A stretch of DNA of 64,000 nt from Paractinoplanes atraurantiacus (GCF_900215205.1 NZ_OBDY01000008.1:1-64000), one strand, 5' to 3'. Positions 1 to 8,404 are shown, counted from the stretch's first letter. Translations and numbers: made by a program. The notes: generated by a model from the sequence alone, not told the origin.

Positions 1-19
1 AGGAGTTTCAATGACCGTG

Positions 20-1231
20 TCAAGCCGCCTTCGCCGTGATCGGCGGTGAGGAATGGAACTCGCGGCCGTCGCGCAGCAGTGCCCAGATGACGTCGATCAG
101 GCGGCGGGCCAGGGCGATCAGGGCCTGGGTGTGGAGTTTCCCCTCGGCGCGTTTGCGCTGGTAGAAGACGCGCGATGGGCCGTCGGGTTTGATCGCGGAC
201 AACGCGGCGAGGTAGAACACCCGGCGCAGGCCACGGTGGTACCGCTTGGGTCGGTGCAGGTTGCCGCGCACGCGTCCGGAATCACGCGGGACCGGAGCCA
301 GGCCGGCGTAGGCGGCCAGCCGGGCCGAACTACCGAACGCGGCCAGCAAGTCCCCGCCGGTGTCGGCCAGCAACTGGGCACCCAGGATCGGCCCGAACCC
401 GTGGACGCTGGTGATCCGCGCCGCGTGGGGATGCTCGCCGAAGGTGCCGGTGATCTGCTTGTCCAGGTCCTTGATCTCGCGGTCCAAATCGAGCAGCTGG
501 GCGGCGAGCCGCGCGATCAGCGGCGCCACTGCGGCCTCGGCAGGCAGCGCGACGGTCTGCGCAGCCGCCGCGGCGAGGGCTTTGTCGACCATCGCCGGGA
601 TGCCTTTGGGCCACGCGCCGCCGGTGCGCAGATGCTCAGCAACCCGGCCGGCGCTGGCCACGCGCAAACCATCGGGAGTCTGGAAGCCGGTCAGCAGCAC
701 CAGCGCCGAGCGGGTGGAGTAGTCGAATGCCGCCTCCAAGGCCGGGAAGATCGAGGCGAGCAGCTCCCGCAACCGATTGACCCCACGCACCCAGTCACCC
801 ATCAGGTCCTCGCGGCGGGCAGTCAGTACCCGCAACTCGGTGATCAGCACATCCGGCTCGGTGATCGGCGTCAGATCGTGGCGCAGCCTGGCTGTTTCGG
901 CGATGGTGAACGCGTCTTTGGCGTCGCTCTTGGCTTCACCGGCGAAAGCGCCGGCCATTCGGTTAACCAGCCGGCCGGGCACGTACACGAGTTCCGCGCC
1001 GGCATGGCGCAGTACCGCCAGCAGCAGCCCGGCGCTACCCGACGTCATGTCCACGGCCCAGCGCACACGTCCAGCGGCCTTGCCCGCGCGGGCGATCAAC
1101 GCCTCGATCTCGGCCTGCCCGTTGACCAGCCGCTTGCTGAACACCACCTTGCCGGTCTCGTCGACCGCGCACGCGTGGTGATGCGCCTTGCCGACATCGA
1201 TCCCGACCCAGATCCACTCCCGGACCTTCAC
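20..1231 (-). CDS. IS110-family transposase
   Basis: A 403-residue protein of full length for the IS110 family. The N-terminal half is the DEDD RuvC-like domain: GIDVGK near residue 10 gives the first acidic residue and SDAKDA near residue 105 the last pair. The C-terminal half is the Transposase_20 (IS116/IS110/IS902) domain, starting at ITSVHGFG and carrying the conserved serine in PRDSGR near residue 310, the proposed nucleophile. Such enzymes recombine DNA using a structured RNA made from the element's non-coding end. The reading frame is intact with no internal stop, so the element may be active. The start is the ATG at 1231. Confidence 0.93.
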   Translation of the reverse strand: MKVREWIWVGIDVGKAHHHACAVDETGKVVFSKRLVNGQAEIEALIARAGKAAGRVRWAVDMTSGSAGLLLAVLRHAGAELVYVPGRLVNRMAGAFAGEAKSDAKDAFTIAETARLRHDLTPITEPDVLITELRVLTARREDLMGDWVRGVNRLRELLASIFPALEAAFDYSTRSALVLLTGFQTPDGLRVASAGRVAEHLRTGGAWPKGIPAMVDKALAAAAAQTVALPAEAAVAPLIARLAAQLLDLDREIKDLDKQITGTFGEHPHAARITSVHGFGPILGAQLLADTGGDLLAAFGSSARLAAYAGLAPVPRDSGRVRGNLHRPKRYHRGLRRVFYLAALSAIKPDGPSRVFYQRKRAEGKLHTQALIALARRLIDVIWALLRDGREFHSSPPITAKAA

Positions 1232-1458
1232 CAGCTTGAACCTCCCCTGCTAACCACAGCTCAACCCCGTCGATGGCACTGCCAGCAGCTCCATAAACAG
1301 CGACGTACGCAGATCTCAATCAGCAGCCAGGCCATCGGCAACGGCAGGGCGGCCACTCCTTCGGAACCACCCAACGGCAGAGAGACATCAGCCACACCCC
1401 GCCGTTCCCGGGCATCCGGAGCATCAACCCCAGACGATCAACAACCTTATGGAGAGGC
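1232..1458 (-). ncRNA. non-coding end of the IS110 element, candidate bridge RNA region
   Basis: This 227-base stretch upstream of the transposase holds no convincing gene. In IS110-group elements the region between the left end and the transposase start is known to be transcribed into the bridge RNA that pairs with donor and target DNA. Position and length fit; the RNA itself was not folded here and its boundaries are not defined. Part of the region may instead be the promoter of the small gene starting at 1459. Confidence 0.3.
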
Positions 1459-1710
1459 ATGAACGACGTTCTGGAGCAGACGGAGTCGGGCCGGGAGATC
1501 GCTCGCCGAAACCGGGAGCAGGGCCTGGAGCAGGGCCGGGAGCAGGGTCGGGAGCTGGGCCACACCGATGGGATGCGCGCGCTGCTGCGGGCCAGGTTTG
1601 GCGATTTCGCCGATTTGGATGAGCTTTCCCGGCGACTGGCCGACCTCGACCACAATGGGAACATCGCCCGCATCGTCGCTGGTGCGAGCCTCGCGGAGCT
1701 GCGCTCCTGA
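1459..1710 (+). CDS. small charged protein with ARIVxGxxLxELRS tail, function unknown
   Basis: An 83-residue protein starting at ATG 1459, after the Shine-Dalgarno-like GGAGAGGC. Residues 10-40 are dominated by R-E-Q-G repeats (probably helical or coiled coil), followed by MRALLRARFGDFADLDELSRRL and a tail ending ELRS. The last 50 residues closely match the end of the protein at 3134-3505, so the two are paralogues sharing a C-terminal module. Similar short tails occur at the ends of Rpn/YhgA-type PD-(D/E)XK nucleases, so this could be a tail that has lost its nuclease domain; that link is an inference. It lies directly beside the IS110 element. Confidence 0.6.
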   Translation: MNDVLEQTESGREIARRNREQGLEQGREQGRELGHTDGMRALLRARFGDFADLDELSRRLADLDHNGNIARIVAGASLAELRS

Positions 1711-1718
1711 GCTGTGCC

Positions 1719-1749
1719 GTCCCCCTCGGGGGTGAGCCTTGAGGGGGAC
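1719..1749 (+). terminator. strong hairpin downstream of the small gene
   Basis: GTCCCCCTC (1719-1727) and GAGGGGGAC (1741-1749) form a perfect 9-base stem with a 13-base loop, starting 9 bases after the stop codon at 1710. There is no U-tract, which is common for terminators in high-GC actinobacteria. Confidence 0.6.
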
Positions 1750-1863
1750 GCGATCCGCGGTGCGCGCATGCCCCCGTAGGCCTGTGTTCGGCTGACAGCT
1801 CGCATCTGGACCTCGTCCGGGTGGCGTGGGAGCCTCGGGGAGAGGCGACCGCGAGGAGGCAGC

Positions 1864-3033
1864 GTGGGCGACTACAGCGCGGTGCGGCCGGGTACCGATC
1901 TGCCGCGGTATGCGCGTGATCTGCTGCGGGTGCACGACGCTGTGCTGGCCGGGGGCCGGCCGCCGCATCGGCCCCGGGCGCTTGTCGAGCGGTCCTGGTC
2001 TCGGGTGCTCGGGCTCGGGCTCGATCCGAGCCGGGCCAATGCCCGCGATCCGCTGCCGGCCGGTGAGGTGGAGCGGCGGCGCCGGGTGTCGGGGCTTGCG
2101 CCCGTCATCGGAGACCTGCTCCGGATGGCCGAGGACGCCGCCTTCCTCCTGGTGGTGACCGGCGCCGACGGCACCATTCTGTGGCGGGCCGGGCCCACTG
2201 CCTTGCGCCGGCGGGCCGACCGGCTCGGGTTCGGGGAGGGGGCGCTCTGGACCGAAGCCGCCGTGGGCACCAATGCGATCGGGACCGCGCTGGTCGAGGC
2301 CGCTCCTGTGCAGCTCTTCTCGGCCGAGCATTTCGAGCAGGCCCAGCATGCCTGGTACTGCTCGGCCCATCCGGTGCACGATCCCCGTACCGGAGACCTG
2401 CTCGGGATCGTCGACGTCAGCGGGCCGGCGCTCACCCTTCATCCGGCGATCCGGGTGCTGGTCGAGACGGGAGTGCGGCTGGCCGAGGCGCGGCTGTGGC
2501 GGTATCACGCCGATCGGCTCGAACGGCTTCGGCGCTCGGCCGCCCACGTGGCCGGGACCGCTCGCGGGCCGATGTTGATCGTCGATGACCACGGCTGGGT
2601 GGCCCACGCCAGTGGGGTGTCCGCGCGAGAACGGATCGGCGCTCCATCGGCGTGCGCACCTCTGGCCGTACCGGGAATGGGCCTTTGTCTTGCCGAACGC
2701 CTGCCCGAAGGCTGGCTGATCCGCCCCGCCGGGCCGCACACGGCGATCACCGCGACGCTCGATGTGAGCCTGCCGCTTCTGGAGGTACGCGGTGACGCCG
2801 AACCGTGGCGCACGCCGCTGACCCGCCGCCACGCCGACATCCTCGTGCTGCTGCATGATTGCGGTCCGGCCGGCCTGACCGCAAGCCAGATCAGCCATTT
2901 CCTGTACGGCGACGCCGCCCACGTCGTCACCGTCCGCGCCGAGATCAGCCGCCTCCGCCGCGCGATCGGTGCCCTGGTCGCCACCAACCCGTACCGCCTG
3001 GCGGCCGGCGTGACACTTGATGTCCGCCGCTGA
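1864..3033 (+). CDS. GAF-domain transcriptional regulator with C-terminal helix-turn-helix
   Basis: A 389-residue protein starting at GTG 1864 with GAGGAGG seven bases upstream. Residues 20-80 resemble the N-terminus of AcoR-type activators (ALVERSWSRVLGLGLDP). Residues 85-200 are a GAF domain of the kind found in these regulators (DGTILWRAG, GEGALWTEAAVGTNAIGTAL, the latter a strong family signature). The middle has a weak PAS-like stretch, and the last 100 residues hold a winged-helix-like segment (LTRRHADILVLL, LTASQISHFLYG, VRAEISRLRRAIG). There is no sigma-54 AAA+ domain, as usual for actinobacterial members, which are probably redox or ligand sensors. The target is not evident; the gene sits between two paralogous small genes. 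Confidence 0.85.
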   Translation: MGDYSAVRPGTDLPRYARDLLRVHDAVLAGGRPPHRPRALVERSWSRVLGLGLDPSRANARDPLPAGEVERRRRVSGLAPVIGDLLRMAEDAAFLLVVTGADGTILWRAGPTALRRRADRLGFGEGALWTEAAVGTNAIGTALVEAAPVQLFSAEHFEQAQHAWYCSAHPVHDPRTGDLLGIVDVSGPALTLHPAIRVLVETGVRLAEARLWRYHADRLERLRRSAAHVAGTARGPMLIVDDHGWVAHASGVSARERIGAPSACAPLAVPGMGLCLAERLPEGWLIRPAGPHTAITATLDVSLPLLEVRGDAEPWRTPLTRRHADILVLLHDCGPAGLTASQISHFLYGDAAHVVTVRAEISRLRRAIGALVATNPYRLAAGVTLDVRR

Positions 3034-3133
3034 ATGACACCGGGCCCCGGTATTTCTAGGCGAGAGACAACATGCTTCTTGACTAGTAGTCATGCCGTGC
3101 GGAAAGCTGATGGCTGCCCTGGAAGGAGTAACA

Positions 3134-3505
3134 ATGACCGACAGCCCGGCGCCGGCCCGCGATATCGAAGACCTGTACATGGCGTTGTTCGATGCCTATC
3201 CACGCGAGGCGCTGCAACTGCTGTGCGGCGTTCAACTCGACGACCAGACGACGGTGGTGGAGGTGGAGGCTCCTTGGTCGTCCGAGTCCGCGGAGCGGAT
3301 GGAGTTTCGCCGCGACATCGCTCGCCGGTTCTGGGAGCACGGCCGGGAACAGGGCCGCGCCGACGCGATGCGTGCGCTTCTGCGGGCGAGATATGGAGAA
3401 TTCGGCGACCTGGACGACCTTGCCCAGCGGCTGGCCGAGGGCGACCCCGAGGGGCACGTCGCCCGCATCGTCGATGGTGTGCCCTTGGGGGAGTTGCGCT
3501 CCTGA
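3134..3505 (+). CDS. small protein, paralogue of the product at 1459-1710
   Basis: A 123-residue protein. The ATG at 3134 is chosen because GGAAGGAG lies 6 bases upstream and the longer frame lacks such a site. The N-terminal 55 residues (EDLYMALFDAYPREALQLLCG, then TTVVEVEAPW) resemble the start of a nuclease-like or Rpn-type fold but lack a recognisable catalytic set. Residues 65-123 repeat the REQGR-MRALLRARYGEF-LAQRLAEG-ARIVDGVPLGELRS module of the protein at 1459. The function is unknown; a decayed or domesticated transposase-associated nuclease is one possibility. Confidence 0.7.
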   Translation: MTDSPAPARDIEDLYMALFDAYPREALQLLCGVQLDDQTTVVEVEAPWSSESAERMEFRRDIARRFWEHGREQGRADAMRALLRARYGEFGDLDDLAQRLAEGDPEGHVARIVDGVPLGELRS

Positions 3506-3550
3506 GCGGTCCGGCGCTGAGTTTCGCTTACGTTGCGGCCGGGTTTGCCG

Positions 3551-5362
3551 ATGGGTAAGGCCATGGACGTCACTGGTGTGGGCCGGCGGTTCCGCGTGGA
3601 TCCGGGCCTGCTCGCGCTGGCCGTGGCCGGTGTCGTCCTTGTGCTGTGGTTTCTGGCCGGGCCCGGTGGGGCGACCGTCTCCTGGGCTGTGCAGACGGCG
3701 CTGGACGTGTCGATCGCTGTGGTCGCGTGGCGGCTTGTCCGGGCCACGGTGGGGCAGCGGCATGCCCGGCGGTTCTGGCGGGCGGTTGCGGTGACCGGGC
3801 TGGCCTGCGCGGCCGGTGACGGCTATCAGACCGTGCTCGCGGTCATGCATCTGTCCGGGCACCAGCCGAGTCCGGTGCAGACCGGGTTCGTCGTGTTCGG
3901 CATGGTGGTCGCGATGGTGGCCATGGTCTGCCACCCGCTCGGCGGGGCGGGGCGGCAACGCCTGCGGTTGTGGCTCGACGCGGTGACCGTACTGGCCGCT
4001 GTCGCCGTTTTCCTCTGGTATTTCGTTCTGGCCGACGTGGTCGCCGAGGGCAACCGGGCCGAGGTGGCGGGGGCGGCGGTCGCCTCGGCGATCATGCTGC
4101 TGCTCAGTGTCGGGCTGCTCAAGCTGCTGCTCAGCGGGACCGCGCCGTTCGCCAAAGGGCCGGGACTGATGGCCACGGCCGGGGTGGCCGGCACGGCGAT
4201 CGCGGCCTCGACCGTCACGCTGCTGACCGGCACCGACGACCCCGGCGTGATCTACGTGTCGCAGCTGCTGCCGTGCCTTCTCATGCCGATGGCGATGCGC
4301 TGGCAGGAGCTGCGGATGCGCCGCCGTGGCGCCTCCGCCGGGCCGCGGCGGCGGCGGCACGGAAGCCGGCTGCCCTACCTGGCCGTCGTCGCCGTTCAGC
4401 TGCTGCTGGTGGCCGCGCTGACCACGCGCAGCGCCGACCCGCAGGTGTGGGGTGTCTCGGTCGGCGCCGTCCTGATCACGGTGCTGGTGCTGAGCCGGCA
4501 GATGGCGGCGTTCACCGACAACGAGCGGATGCGGGAGTGGTTCCAGTCGGTCGTGCAGCACTCGTCCGACCTGACATTGGTGGTCGGGGCCGACGGGCAG
4601 GTCCGCTTCGCCACCCCGGCCGCCCGGCGGATCCTCGGCACCGCCCCGGACGAGCTCGTCGGAGCCGCCCTCGCCGACCGGGTGCTGCCCGAGGACCGGC
4701 CGGTGCTCACAGAGCTGTTGACCCGGCTGGCGGCCGAGCGTGGCGCCGACGCCGACGCGGAGTTGCGCCTGCGGCACACCGACGGGTCGTACCGCTGGCT
4801 CCAGGTCGTCGGGGTTGACCTGACGGGCAATCCCAGCGTGGCCGCGATCGTGTTCAACGCCCGCGACGTCACCGAGGCGCGGCGGCTGCACGACGAGCTG
4901 AGCCACCGGGCCACGCATGACGCGCTGACCGGGCTGGCCAACCGGAGCCTGCTGGAGTTGCGCCTCGAGGAGCTGCCCGCGGACGAGACGATCTCCATCG
5001 TCTTGATCGACCTGGACGGCTTCAAGCCGATCAACGACAACTACGGTCACCATGCCGGCGATCAAGTCCTGGTGGCCGTCGCCGATCGCCTGAGCGTATT
5101 CGGAGGGCTGGCCGCACGCCTCGGCGGCGATGAATTCGCTTTGCTCATCTATGGCGATTTTTCCGACAAATCGAGCATCGAGGCGGCGATCGCCGAGCCG
5201 ATCTGGATCACCGCTACGCAACGGGTCCAGGTCGGCGCCAGCGTCGGCATCGCCACCGGCGGGCCCGGCGAAGGAGGCCGCCTCCTGCGCGAAGCCGACG
5301 CCGCCATGTACCGCGAGAAGGCCCTCAGCTCAACCGCTGGCCGTAGACGTGGGAAACCTTGA
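3551..5362 (+). CDS. membrane-bound diguanylate cyclase (8TM-PAS-GGDEF)
   Basis: About 603 residues; the ATG at 3551 is chosen, and the ATG at 3563 is equally possible. The first roughly 320 residues contain about eight hydrophobic segments. A PAS domain follows (WFQSVVQHSSDLTLVVGADG to FNARDVTEARRL), then a GGDEF domain with intact RLGGDEFALL and LIDLDGFKPINDNYGHHAGD, both needed for cyclic-di-GMP synthesis from two GTP. The usual inhibitory RxxD site before GGDEF is replaced by VFGG, so product inhibition is probably lost. No EAL domain follows. The 3' end overlaps the convergent PPOX gene by 38 bases. Confidence 0.88.
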   Translation: MGKAMDVTGVGRRFRVDPGLLALAVAGVVLVLWFLAGPGGATVSWAVQTALDVSIAVVAWRLVRATVGQRHARRFWRAVAVTGLACAAGDGYQTVLAVMHLSGHQPSPVQTGFVVFGMVVAMVAMVCHPLGGAGRQRLRLWLDAVTVLAAVAVFLWYFVLADVVAEGNRAEVAGAAVASAIMLLLSVGLLKLLLSGTAPFAKGPGLMATAGVAGTAIAASTVTLLTGTDDPGVIYVSQLLPCLLMPMAMRWQELRMRRRGASAGPRRRRHGSRLPYLAVVAVQLLLVAALTTRSADPQVWGVSVGAVLITVLVLSRQMAAFTDNERMREWFQSVVQHSSDLTLVVGADGQVRFATPAARRILGTAPDELVGAALADRVLPEDRPVLTELLTRLAAERGADADAELRLRHTDGSYRWLQVVGVDLTGNPSVAAIVFNARDVTEARRLHDELSHRATHDALTGLANRSLLELRLEELPADETISIVLIDLDGFKPINDNYGHHAGDQVLVAVADRLSVFGGLAARLGGDEFALLIYGDFSDKSSIEAAIAEPIWITATQRVQVGASVGIATGGPGEGGRLLREADAAMYREKALSSTAGRRRGKP

Positions 5363-5750
5363 GCACCATCAGCACGCGGCGGTCGGACACCATCACCGAC
5401 CGGTACTCCTCCCAGTTCGGGTGCTCGCCCGCCGCCTTGCGGTAGTAGTCGACCAGCGCGTCCACCTCCGGCCCGTCCGGGTCGGCGCCCGGCCCGATCA
5501 GCTCCACCTCACCCTCGGCGGTCGCCCAGGCCCAGCCGTCACCGCGGGTGACCTCCAGCGCCGCCCGCGGGTCGCGGCGCAGGTTGGCCGTTTTGGCCCG
5601 GCTGTCGGTGAGTGACACATAGATGCGTTCGGCCTCCCGGTCGTAGTACGGGGTGACGGGGGAGAGCTGCGGCAGGCCGTTCGCCTTGATCGTGGCGAGC
5701 ACGCCGAGCCGGCTCTCGGCCAGCAGCGCGCGGGGGTCGTAGTCAGACAT
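5325..5750 (-). CDS. PPOX-class (probably F420-dependent) oxidoreductase
   Basis: A 141-residue protein with the split-barrel flavin-binding fold of the pyridoxamine-phosphate-oxidase-like family. Typical features are LAESRLGVLATIKANGLPQLSPV at the N-terminus, IYVSLTDSRAKTANLRRDPRAALEV in the middle and YRSVMVSDRRVLMVLKVSHVYG at the end. Small actinobacterial members mostly use the deazaflavin F420 rather than FMN; which cofactor applies here cannot be told by eye. The start codon overlaps the stop of the upstream monooxygenase by 8 bases, so the two are translationally coupled. Confidence 0.85.
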   Translation of the reverse strand: MSDYDPRALLAESRLGVLATIKANGLPQLSPVTPYYDREAERIYVSLTDSRAKTANLRRDPRAALEVTRGDGWAWATAEGEVELIGPGADPDGPEVDALVDYYRKAAGEHPNWEEYRSVMVSDRRVLMVLKVSHVYGQRLS

Positions 5751-6798
5751 GGGTGAGCACCTTTCGGAGAAGGGTGTTTACCGCTTCGCGGCCGGCCCGG
5801 TTGGCGCCGACCGTGGACTGGGACGGGCCGAACCCGATCAGGTGGATCCGCGGGTCGGCCGCGACCTGGGTGCCGATCATCTGGATGCCGCCGCGCTCGT
5901 TGCGCAGGTGCAGCGGGTCGAGGTGCCTGAGGTCGGCCTTGAAGCCGGTCGCCCACAGGATGGCGTCGACCGCGGTGAACGTGCCGTCGGCCTCGCGCAC
6001 GCCGTGCGGCTCGATCGCGGTGAACATCGGGCGGCGTTCCAGCGCGCCGCGTTCCTTGGCCGCGAGGGCGTACGGGGTCCAGGCCAGATCCGTGTAGGAG
6101 ACGACGCTGCCGGTGGGATTGCCCGCCTCGACGTCGGCCACCACCTTCGCGATGATGCCGGAGCCGTCGAACTCGCCAAGATCTTTGAAGACGGGCTCCC
6201 GGCGCGTGTACCAGAACGTTTTCGCGACCTGGGAGATCTCTTCGAGCTGTTGTACGGCGGAGATCCCACCGCCGACGACGGCCACCCGCAACCCCGCGAG
6301 CGCGCCGGCCGAGACGTACTCCTGAGTGTGCAGTTGAATGCCGGCGAAGGTCTCCTGCCCCGGATAGTGCGGCCGCACCGGATTCGTCCACGTCCCGGTC
6401 GCGTTGATGATCGCCCGCGTGCTCCACTGCCCGCGATCCGATTCGACGATCAAAGTCTCTTCGGGCCCGGGCCGTACGGCGGTGACCCGCACCGGGCGCA
6501 GAATCGGCAGATCACTGGCCTTCTCGAAGTCCGCGAAGTACCGCGGCACGGCCACGCGGCTGGCCTCGGCCGGGTCGAGCGGCGGCTTGGGGAACCCGGG
6601 CAGATCGAAGATGCCGTTGACGGTGGCGATGCGCAGCGACTCCCACCGGTTCAGCCACGCCCCACCGGGCGCGGGCGCCGCGTCGAGGACCACGAAGTCC
6701 ACGCCCCGCCGCTTCAGGTGGTAGGCCGCCGACAATCCGGCCTGACCGCCCCCGATCACCACCACCGTGTGCACGATCGGGCCAACCCGCGTCGTCAT
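5743..6798 (-). CDS. flavin-dependent monooxygenase (FAD/NAD(P)-binding)
   Basis: A 351-residue enzyme. The ATG at 6798 is chosen because the FAD-binding Rossmann motif VVVIGGGQAGLSAAYHL begins about 10 residues after it, whereas a longer frame adds 62 residues without homology. A second nucleotide-binding motif, VAVVGGGISAVQQLEEI, marks the NAD(P)H site near residue 170, and ATGTWTNP and LWATGF are typical of class B flavin monooxygenases and related CzcO-like proteins. The substrate is unknown. It forms a two-gene operon with the PPOX protein downstream, suggesting paired redox chemistry. Confidence 0.85.
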   Translation of the reverse strand: MTTRVGPIVHTVVVIGGGQAGLSAAYHLKRRGVDFVVLDAAPAPGGAWLNRWESLRIATVNGIFDLPGFPKPPLDPAEASRVAVPRYFADFEKASDLPILRPVRVTAVRPGPEETLIVESDRGQWSTRAIINATGTWTNPVRPHYPGQETFAGIQLHTQEYVSAGALAGLRVAVVGGGISAVQQLEEISQVAKTFWYTRREPVFKDLGEFDGSGIIAKVVADVEAGNPTGSVVSYTDLAWTPYALAAKERGALERRPMFTAIEPHGVREADGTFTAVDAILWATGFKADLRHLDPLHLRNERGGIQMIGTQVAADPRIHLIGFGPSQSTVGANRAGREAVNTLLRKVLTHV

Positions 6799-6895
6799 GG
6801 CCGTATTCCCGTGCGGCCATCGCGAAATGCCCCTGCGGGAACGACGCCCGCGAGAAGTCACCCCGCGGGCCCGGCGCCGCGAATGATCGTCACCC

Positions 6896-7477
6896 ATGAG
6901 TGCCAGAGACATCGTTCTGACCGCCGTCGGCCAGCTCTTCGGCGACAAGGACCCGGCGGCCGCCGACCGCTGGGCGTCACCCACCTACATCCAGCACAGC
7001 AGCCTCGGCCCCGACGGCCCGGCCGGCCTGCGCGGCCTCGTCGCGACGCTGCCGCCCACGTTCCATTACGAGATCCACCGCGTCATCACCGACGGCGACG
7101 AGGTCGCCCTGCACGGCACCTACCACGGTTTCGGCCCGGTCCCGATGGTCGCCTTCGACATCTTCCGTGTCGAGGACGGCAAGCTGGCCGAGCACTGGGA
7201 CGCCCTGATGCCGCAGACCTCCGGGGTCGAGGTCGACGGCGTCACCGAGGTCACCGACCTGGACGCCACCGAGGCCAACCGGAAGCTCGTCGTGTCGTCG
7301 GTCGGCAACGAGCTGCACAAGGTTGTCGCCGAGGGCAACTTCGTCCTGACCGTCTCGTCGTCCGAGGACACCGCGTTCTACGACCTCTACGACGTCGCCG
7401 GCGGCCAGGTCACCGCGCACTGGCAGGTGGCCCGGCCCATTCCGGCCGAGCTACCGCACGACAACGGCCTTTTCTGA
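6896..7477 (+). CDS. NTF2-like / SnoaL-like protein
   Basis: A 193-residue protein transcribed away from the monooxygenase. Residues 5-110 have the layout of SnoaL-like polyketide cyclase folds (YIQHSSLGPDGPAGLRGLV, FHYEIHRVITDGDEVALHGTY, AFDIFRVEDGKLAEHWDALMPQ). The second half (NRKLVVSSVGNELHKVV onward) looks like a partial second copy of the fold. Members act as small hydrolases, isomerases or binding proteins; no specific reaction can be assigned. Its end overlaps the convergent NmrA gene by 27 bases. Confidence 0.8.
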   Translation: MSARDIVLTAVGQLFGDKDPAAADRWASPTYIQHSSLGPDGPAGLRGLVATLPPTFHYEIHRVITDGDEVALHGTYHGFGPVPMVAFDIFRVEDGKLAEHWDALMPQTSGVEVDGVTEVTDLDATEANRKLVVSSVGNELHKVVAEGNFVLTVSSSEDTAFYDLYDVAGGQVTAHWQVARPIPAELPHDNGLF

Positions 7478-8311
7478 CGCCCACTTCGTGAACGGGGTGA
7501 GAGGGATGCCGAGAGCGCGCGCGAACTCCGGGCGGGCCGGTTGCGGCACCTCGTTCATGAGCTGGTTGGACCGGACGGCGTAGGGCGGCATGCCGCCGGC
7601 CAGCGCCTCCTGCTCGGTCATGTCGGGCGCCGGCATGCCCATGGCGCCGGCGATCTCGGTGAGCGAGAGGTAGTCACTCGCCAGTTCCAGTTCCGTCTGA
7701 TGGAAGCGCGCGGGATCGGCGACGGCCGCCGCCACGGCCGCGCCGATGTCGTCCACCGCGACGAGCGAGAGCCGCGTCGACGGCCGCAGGGTCGTGACGA
7801 TCCCGCCCTCGAGGCCGCGCGGCAGCAGGTAGGCCGCCGACGGCAGGAAGTTCTCCATGAAGAAGCCCGGCCGGATCAGCGTCCAGAACGGGAAACCGGC
7901 CTCCTTCACCCGGTCCTCGATCCCGGCCTTGGCCGCGTAGTACGGCCGCATCGGCGCCCACCGCTCGTCGCCGGGCAGCCGCCGGGCGCCGGAGACTGAC
8001 GAGTGCACGAAATGCGGCACGCCGGCTTCGCGTGCGGCCTCGATCAGGTTGACGGCCTGCCTCAGCTCGCCGTCGAAGTCGAACGCGCCGTCCTTCAGCG
8101 GCGGCATCTGCATCGAGAAGACGGCCGTGGCGCCCTGCGCCGCCTTGACCAGCGAGTCGCGATCCTCGAGATCACCGATGGCGATCTCCGCACCCTCCAC
8201 GGCTTTCGCCGGGTCACGGACCAGCGCCCGTACGGCAATGTCGGCCGCCCGCAGAGCGCGAGTGACCGCGCCTCCCTGTTGCCCGGTCGCGCCAACCACC
8301 AAGACGGTCAT
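7451..8311 (-). CDS. NmrA/NAD(P)H-binding SDR protein
   Basis: A 286-residue atypical short-chain dehydrogenase/reductase. The ATG at 8311 is supported by GGGAGG six bases upstream and by the Rossmann motif VVGATGQQGGAV at residues 4-15; a much longer frame runs back through the neighbouring regulator and is not real. The body is typical of the NmrA-like/NAD(P)H azoreductase group (VRALVRDPAK, HFVHSSVSGA, FWTLIRPGFFMENFLPSA). NmrA-like proteins bind NAD(P) and either reduce quinones or act as redox-sensing regulators. The gene is divergent from a TetR gene with two operator-like palindromes between them. Confidence 0.87.
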   Translation of the reverse strand: MTVLVVGATGQQGGAVTRALRAADIAVRALVRDPAKAVEGAEIAIGDLEDRDSLVKAAQGATAVFSMQMPPLKDGAFDFDGELRQAVNLIEAAREAGVPHFVHSSVSGARRLPGDERWAPMRPYYAAKAGIEDRVKEAGFPFWTLIRPGFFMENFLPSAAYLLPRGLEGGIVTTLRPSTRLSLVAVDDIGAAVAAAVADPARFHQTELELASDYLSLTEIAGAMGMPAPDMTEQEALAGGMPPYAVRSNQLMNEVPQPARPEFARALGIPLTPFTKWASEKAVVVR

Positions 8312-8329
8312 GTCGCCTCCCTGTCGTTG

Positions 8330-8384
8330 AAACGGCGGACCCCGCCGTTTCGTCGGGAGTAAGATACGGCGGGCCCCGCCATTT
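8330..8384. promoter_or_regulatory. tandem TetR operators between the NmrA gene and its TetR
   Basis: Two related palindromes sit in the 93-base divergent gap. The first, 8330-8350, is perfect: AAACGGCGG, three bases, CCGCCGTTT. The second, 8364-8384, has the same geometry (ATACGGCGG, three bases, CCGCCATTT) with two mismatches. Their centres are 34 bases apart, a little over three helical turns. The most likely ligand is the TetR protein encoded at 8405, controlling itself and the NmrA gene. Confidence 0.75.
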
Positions 8385-8404
8385 ATCAACCTGGAGGCGA
8401 CACC

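Larger units (their letters stand above)
1..1458 (-). mobile_element. IS110-family insertion sequence, one end at the window edge
   Basis: The element consists of one DEDD transposase gene on the minus strand and a non-coding stretch of about 220 bases upstream of it, the arrangement of the IS110 group. Elements of this family have no long terminal inverted repeats, so exact ends cannot be fixed by eye; the end downstream of the transposase is at or beyond base 1. The next real gene starts at 1459, so the upstream limit is at or before that point. Confidence 0.65.
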
